A stretch of 64,000 nucleotides of DNA from Moringa oleifera (taxonomy: Eukaryota; Streptophyta; Magnoliopsida; Brassicales; Moringaceae), in assembly GCA_021397835.1 (NCBI GenBank), contig JAJFZO010000087.1:5975001-6039000 (forward strand), read 5' to 3'. Below are positions 60,870 through 64,000 of this stretch, one piece after another. The notes beneath the pieces were generated by a model. The model saw only the letters and a program-made list of their open reading frames with translations. It did not search any database and was not told the DNA's origin. The position numbers and the translations under genes are program-made. The first letter of the stretch is position 1. Every line of letters begins with the position of its first letter.

Positions 60870-61725
60870 GAAAAAAATAATTAGAATGTGTAGATACAAT
60901 CGAAATACAAAAAAAAAAAAAAAGAGATTCAATTTCACGACGTAATCAAAAACCAAAACATTAAACTAACAAGAAATCTAAAAAATTTAAACTAAAATTT
61001 TTTAATTGATTATGAACATAAAAATAAATGAACAGAGTAAATAGTAAATTAAAATACATGAAATTCTCAAATAAACACATAGATAAAGTAATAAAAATTT
61101 ATAGACTGCCTCTTTTTCTTATGTTATTTATCCATTATTTTTTCACTATCAATAAACAAAAAGACTTCTTATATCACACCAAAACAATTTCTTGTATCAC
61201 AGAAAAGTAAAAGAACCTATGATTTGAATGAAGCAAAGTAAAAAACCAAACCTATGGATCGGAGATAAATAGATCTATTTCTCTATGATCGCATTATATT
61301 TGTTCAATACATTCTTGTCAATATGATTGTGAATATTGAATATGAAGAAAAGAATATAAAAATGTAAAAGAAATATCAAATATATAATAAAAAAAATACA
61401 AGCTTAATCCCTTGTTTTCTTAGTTGTTAATAGATTTACGATGAAAGAAAATCACCTCAGTGAGGGTAATGTAAAAAAAATGATATTTTTTAAATTAATT
61501 TCTTCATTTATTTTTTCTATGTATTTTATACCAATAAAATTATATCAATAAAATAAATTTTCATAAAATAAAATTTTCTCATTATAGAACACGATAGTCT
61601 CTAGTAGGAATACTAAATTAGGAAAAATAAATAAGTATGAATAGAGGAAAAAATGGGGAAAGAGTAGAGAATTTTTTATACAAAGCTGTATATGAGTCAT
61701 CCACACCCTCTTTTTTTGTATTTCA
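60870..61725. other. trnK-rps16 spacer
   Basis: This 856-bp stretch is very AT-rich with A-runs (60909-60922). A 60-codon open stretch at 61028-61210 has no family resemblance. Normal spacer. Confidence 0.7.
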
Positions 61726-62882
61726 TTAATTTAATTTCGTTTGATTAACACTAAGTTCCGTAAAAAACTTTGCCTTCTTTGAAATATCATGAACATTTCT
61801 TATAGGTTGAGCACCTTTTTTAAGGAAATATAAAATAGCAGGAACATTTAAATAGGTTTGATTATTTATTGGATCATAAAAACCATTTTCTGAAGATGCT
61901 TTCCTTCTCTTCGGGATCGAACATCAATTGCAAAGATTCAATAAACGGCTCATTGGGATAGATGTAGATGAATACTACCCCCTAGAAACGTATAAGAGGG
62001 TTTCTTCTCATATGGCTCGAGAAAAAAATGATTATGATTAGAAATGAGTTTCTGTCTATGAATAAAATTAGAATGTCAAACAGATTCATACAAGATCAAA
62101 TCAATTAGGTATTTAAGTCTTAAATTCTTTTTTCTTCTTTTCTTTTTGAAAAAAGAAAAAAAAGCATTCATACTCTCATAACTCAAGTTGGATAAGTCTC
62201 AAATAGGTCAACAGAAAACCCTTAGATATTTCATTTATTGAGTAGTCTCTAACCCCTTTTTTGTTTGTCTCCTTTAGAATCAATTTTGATTTTTCATTGT
62301 GAGCTAGTTATTAAGACAATTGAAAACAAAATGGTATTCTCTTGTTCCAAGATCCTTTATCCTTGCTTCGAATCATTGGGTTTAGACATTACTTCGGCGA
62401 TTTTTAATCATTTTAAAAGTGGCAGCAACAAGCCCTTTTTTGTTTATGATTTCTTTCTATCAAAAAATCATGCGAACGCTTGATTCACCCATCATACACT
62501 TTAGATCGAAAGAGTTTTCGCAATTTCAATAAATTTTCCTTGTGGATTTGAAAATTTGCTTGAAATGAATCCCTTCAATTTCTACATCGAAAAAAATATA
62601 CTTACAAAGTTGTTCCAACTTATTGATTGGCACTAACCTTAGTTCCTTACCCCTTGAGAAATTAATAAATACTTTCTCCTCGAGCTCCATCCTATCCTAT
62701 TTTTTACATTAGAACCCAAGAAAAATCAGGGTTCTAGAATAGAATAAAGAATGTCAAGCCAAGAGCATCTTTATTGCTGTATAAAGTAAAGTGGTGGATG
62801 TAAAAATCCACAGCAGATCATGTCCTTCAATTCAAGTCGCACGTTGCTTTTTACCACATCGTTTCAAACGAAGTTTTACTGT
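61726..62882 (-). pseudogene. rps16: rps16 relic with intron, start codon lost
   Basis: Encodes bS16 of the small subunit. Exon 1 (62882-62843, 40 bp) reads ACA instead of ATG, then VKLRLKRCGKKQ; the intron begins GTGCGACTTGA. The intron spans 62842-61952 (891 bp). Exon 2 (61951-61726) contains [31 protein letters not shown] in a shifted frame, [15 protein letters not shown] and KLN-stop. One indel lies around 61870 (KMVFMIQ). Presence of rps16 excludes lineages that lost it from the plastome, as many legumes and some Malpighiales did. Confidence 0.92.
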
Positions 62883-63355
62883 AACATTCCTTTAGTTTGG
62901 AACTAGTATGTAATTGATTCAATTATGTAATCATGAATAGTATTATTTGATTGGTAAATAATAATCTATACTTTTCCCTCTATTTGTATATGAAATATGA
63001 ATGAGATGGAGAATTTATGAAGAAAAAGTCTCAGTAAGAATTCAAATAAATTCCATATTTTATTGTATAAATACAATGCCTATTTCATGGTATGAATGAA
63101 AAATACATATTTATATCAATAAATAGATTTAACTATTTATTTAATAATATATATATTTGAATTGCAACTCTTGTAACCTATGTTTCCACCTTAACCGAAT
63201 CACATGTAGATGTTATTTGAACTCGATTCAAATGGTGAAAACGAAATCTTTCTTCCCCTTGAATCTTGAAAAATTAAAAACAAGAATCACATTCTCTCCA
63301 ATATTTTGCTCTTAAACAGAAGGTTGTTCAAAAAGAATAATATTTATTCTGTGCT
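62883..63355. other. rps16-trnQ spacer
   Basis: The 473 bases hold no gene and include AT-rich runs at about 63120-63160. Confidence 0.7.
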
Positions 63356-63427
63356 TTGGGACGGAATGATTCGAACCTTCGAATAATAGGACCAAAACTT
63401 GTTGCCTTACTGCTTGGCTACGCCCCA
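63356..63427 (-). tRNA. trnQ-UUG: trnQ-UUG (degraded)
   Basis: On the minus strand, 72 nt from TGGGGCGTAGCC to CCGTCCCAA, with TTG in TTTTGGTCC as anticodon. The anticodon stem is destroyed (CAAGTTTTGGTCCTATTA, where GCGGG pairs CCCGC in the usual gene). The T-arm is also changed (GAAGGTTCGAATCATT). It would not fold into a working tRNA. Confidence 0.9.
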
Positions 63428-63772
63428 TTTAGATTTCTATTCAACACTAATAAAGACTAATATTGTTAGTGTTTGTTCGTCAATTCCAACCCAATTATCT
63501 ATGAAATAGATTAGATTGGTGTTAGGATTTTGACACATATAGATATAAAATGAAACTGAATTTATTGATCATTCCATATAATTCAATTAAGATATTGTAT
63601 GAAAGCATAATTTATTCTATTATCTTGTGAGAATGGAAGGATTTTTGATTGGGTGAGTCTAGAGAAATATTTTTTCTCTACCTTACTTTCTTGTCTTCAT
63701 TTGGACCTTATATCAATAACATATCAATAACTCAATCAAAATCCAATTATCTACAAGAATAAAATATTTGTT
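63428..63772. other. trnQ-psbK spacer
   Basis: The 345 bases are AT-rich intergenic sequence with no supported gene. Confidence 0.65.
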
Positions 63773-63957
63773 ATGCTTAATATATTTAAATTGATCTGTA
63801 TCTGTTTTAATTTTGGTCTTTTTCCGAGCAGTTTTTTATTTACCAAATTGTCGAGGCCTATACTTTTTTGAATCCAATCATAGACGTTATGCTAGTAATA
63901 CCTATTCTTTTTTTTCTCTTAGTCTTTGTTTGGCAAGCTACTGTAAGTTTTTGATAA
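63773..63957 (+). pseudogene. psbK: psbK relic with one-base deletion
   Basis: Encodes PsbK, a small PSII subunit made with an N-terminal presequence. The start gives [20 protein letters not shown]. One base is missing just after KLS (family KLPEAY). In the other frame the mature protein follows: [32 protein letters not shown], then TGA (CGA Arg to TGA) and the true TAA. The span is 185 bp against the usual 186. psbI should follow outside the window. Confidence 0.92.
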
Positions 63958-64000
63958 GATCCTTAATACTATCCTAGAAAATTCATGATTTATTCGAGAA

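Overview
The whole window is plastid DNA, but it is not a working plastid genome. Gene order, introns, tRNAs, 16S rRNA and even the psbA and rrn16 promoters match an angiosperm plastome. However, nearly every gene carries premature stops, frameshifts or deletions, and the 16S rRNA and tRNAs are damaged too. Much of the damage is C-to-T or G-to-A change (CGA to TGA, CAA to TAA, CG to TG/CA), as expected where 5-methylcytosine deaminates in plant nuclear DNA. The best reading is a large nuclear plastid insertion (NUPT) in a eudicot; a plastid-derived tract in a mitochondrion is less likely. Lineage hints are a ycf15 split by an extra segment (common outside asterids), an IR/LSC border inside rps19, an rpl22 overlapping rps3, an infA relic, and rps16 with its intron. 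Together they fit a eudicot, perhaps a rosid that is neither a legume nor a relative that lost rpl22 or rps16. No species can be named.

Layout. Block A (1-24921) is the IRb/LSC end read backwards: ycf2(-), trnI-CAU, rpl23, rpl2, rps19, rpl22, rps3, rpl16, rpl14, rps8, infA, rpl36, rps11, rpoA, a petD stub, petB(-), psbH(-), psbN, psbT(-), psbB(-), clpP, then the 5' exon of rps12. That exon and about 1.3 kb of flank stand in two tandem copies of about 1.6 kb plus a short third piece. At about 24921 the third piece is fused to the inside of a second ycf2. Block B (24922 to about 41790) is IR read forwards: ycf2(+), ycf15, trnL-CAA(-), ndhB(-), rps7(-), rps12 3' exons(-), trnV-GAC, rrn16, trnI-GAU and the first half of trnA-UGC. 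At about 41790 the trnA intron is fused to the rps12 intron of the other IR copy, so rrn23, rrn4.5, rrn5, the whole SSC and the rest of that IR are missing. Block C (41790-64000) is IRa running into the start of the LSC: rps12 3' exons, rps7, ndhB, trnL-CAA, ycf15(-), ycf2(-), trnI-CAU, rpl23, rpl2, an rps19 fragment, trnH-GUG(-), psbA(-), trnK-UUU/matK(-), rps16(-), trnQ-UUG(-) and psbK.

In a plastid these genes would supply ribosome parts, photosystem II, cytochrome b6f, the NDH complex, the plastid polymerase alpha subunit, Clp protease and tRNAs. Here they are almost all relics. Only psbH and psbN (and psbT, through two compensating indels) keep full-length frames, and these are so short that chance survival explains them. 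I see no new biological system. The useful content is structural: three diverged ycf2 copies, duplicate IR genes that were identical at insertion, a pre-decay tandem duplication, and several junctions with short homology. Where CDS is called 'pseudogene', positions are of the relic from ancestral start to ancestral stop, introns included.
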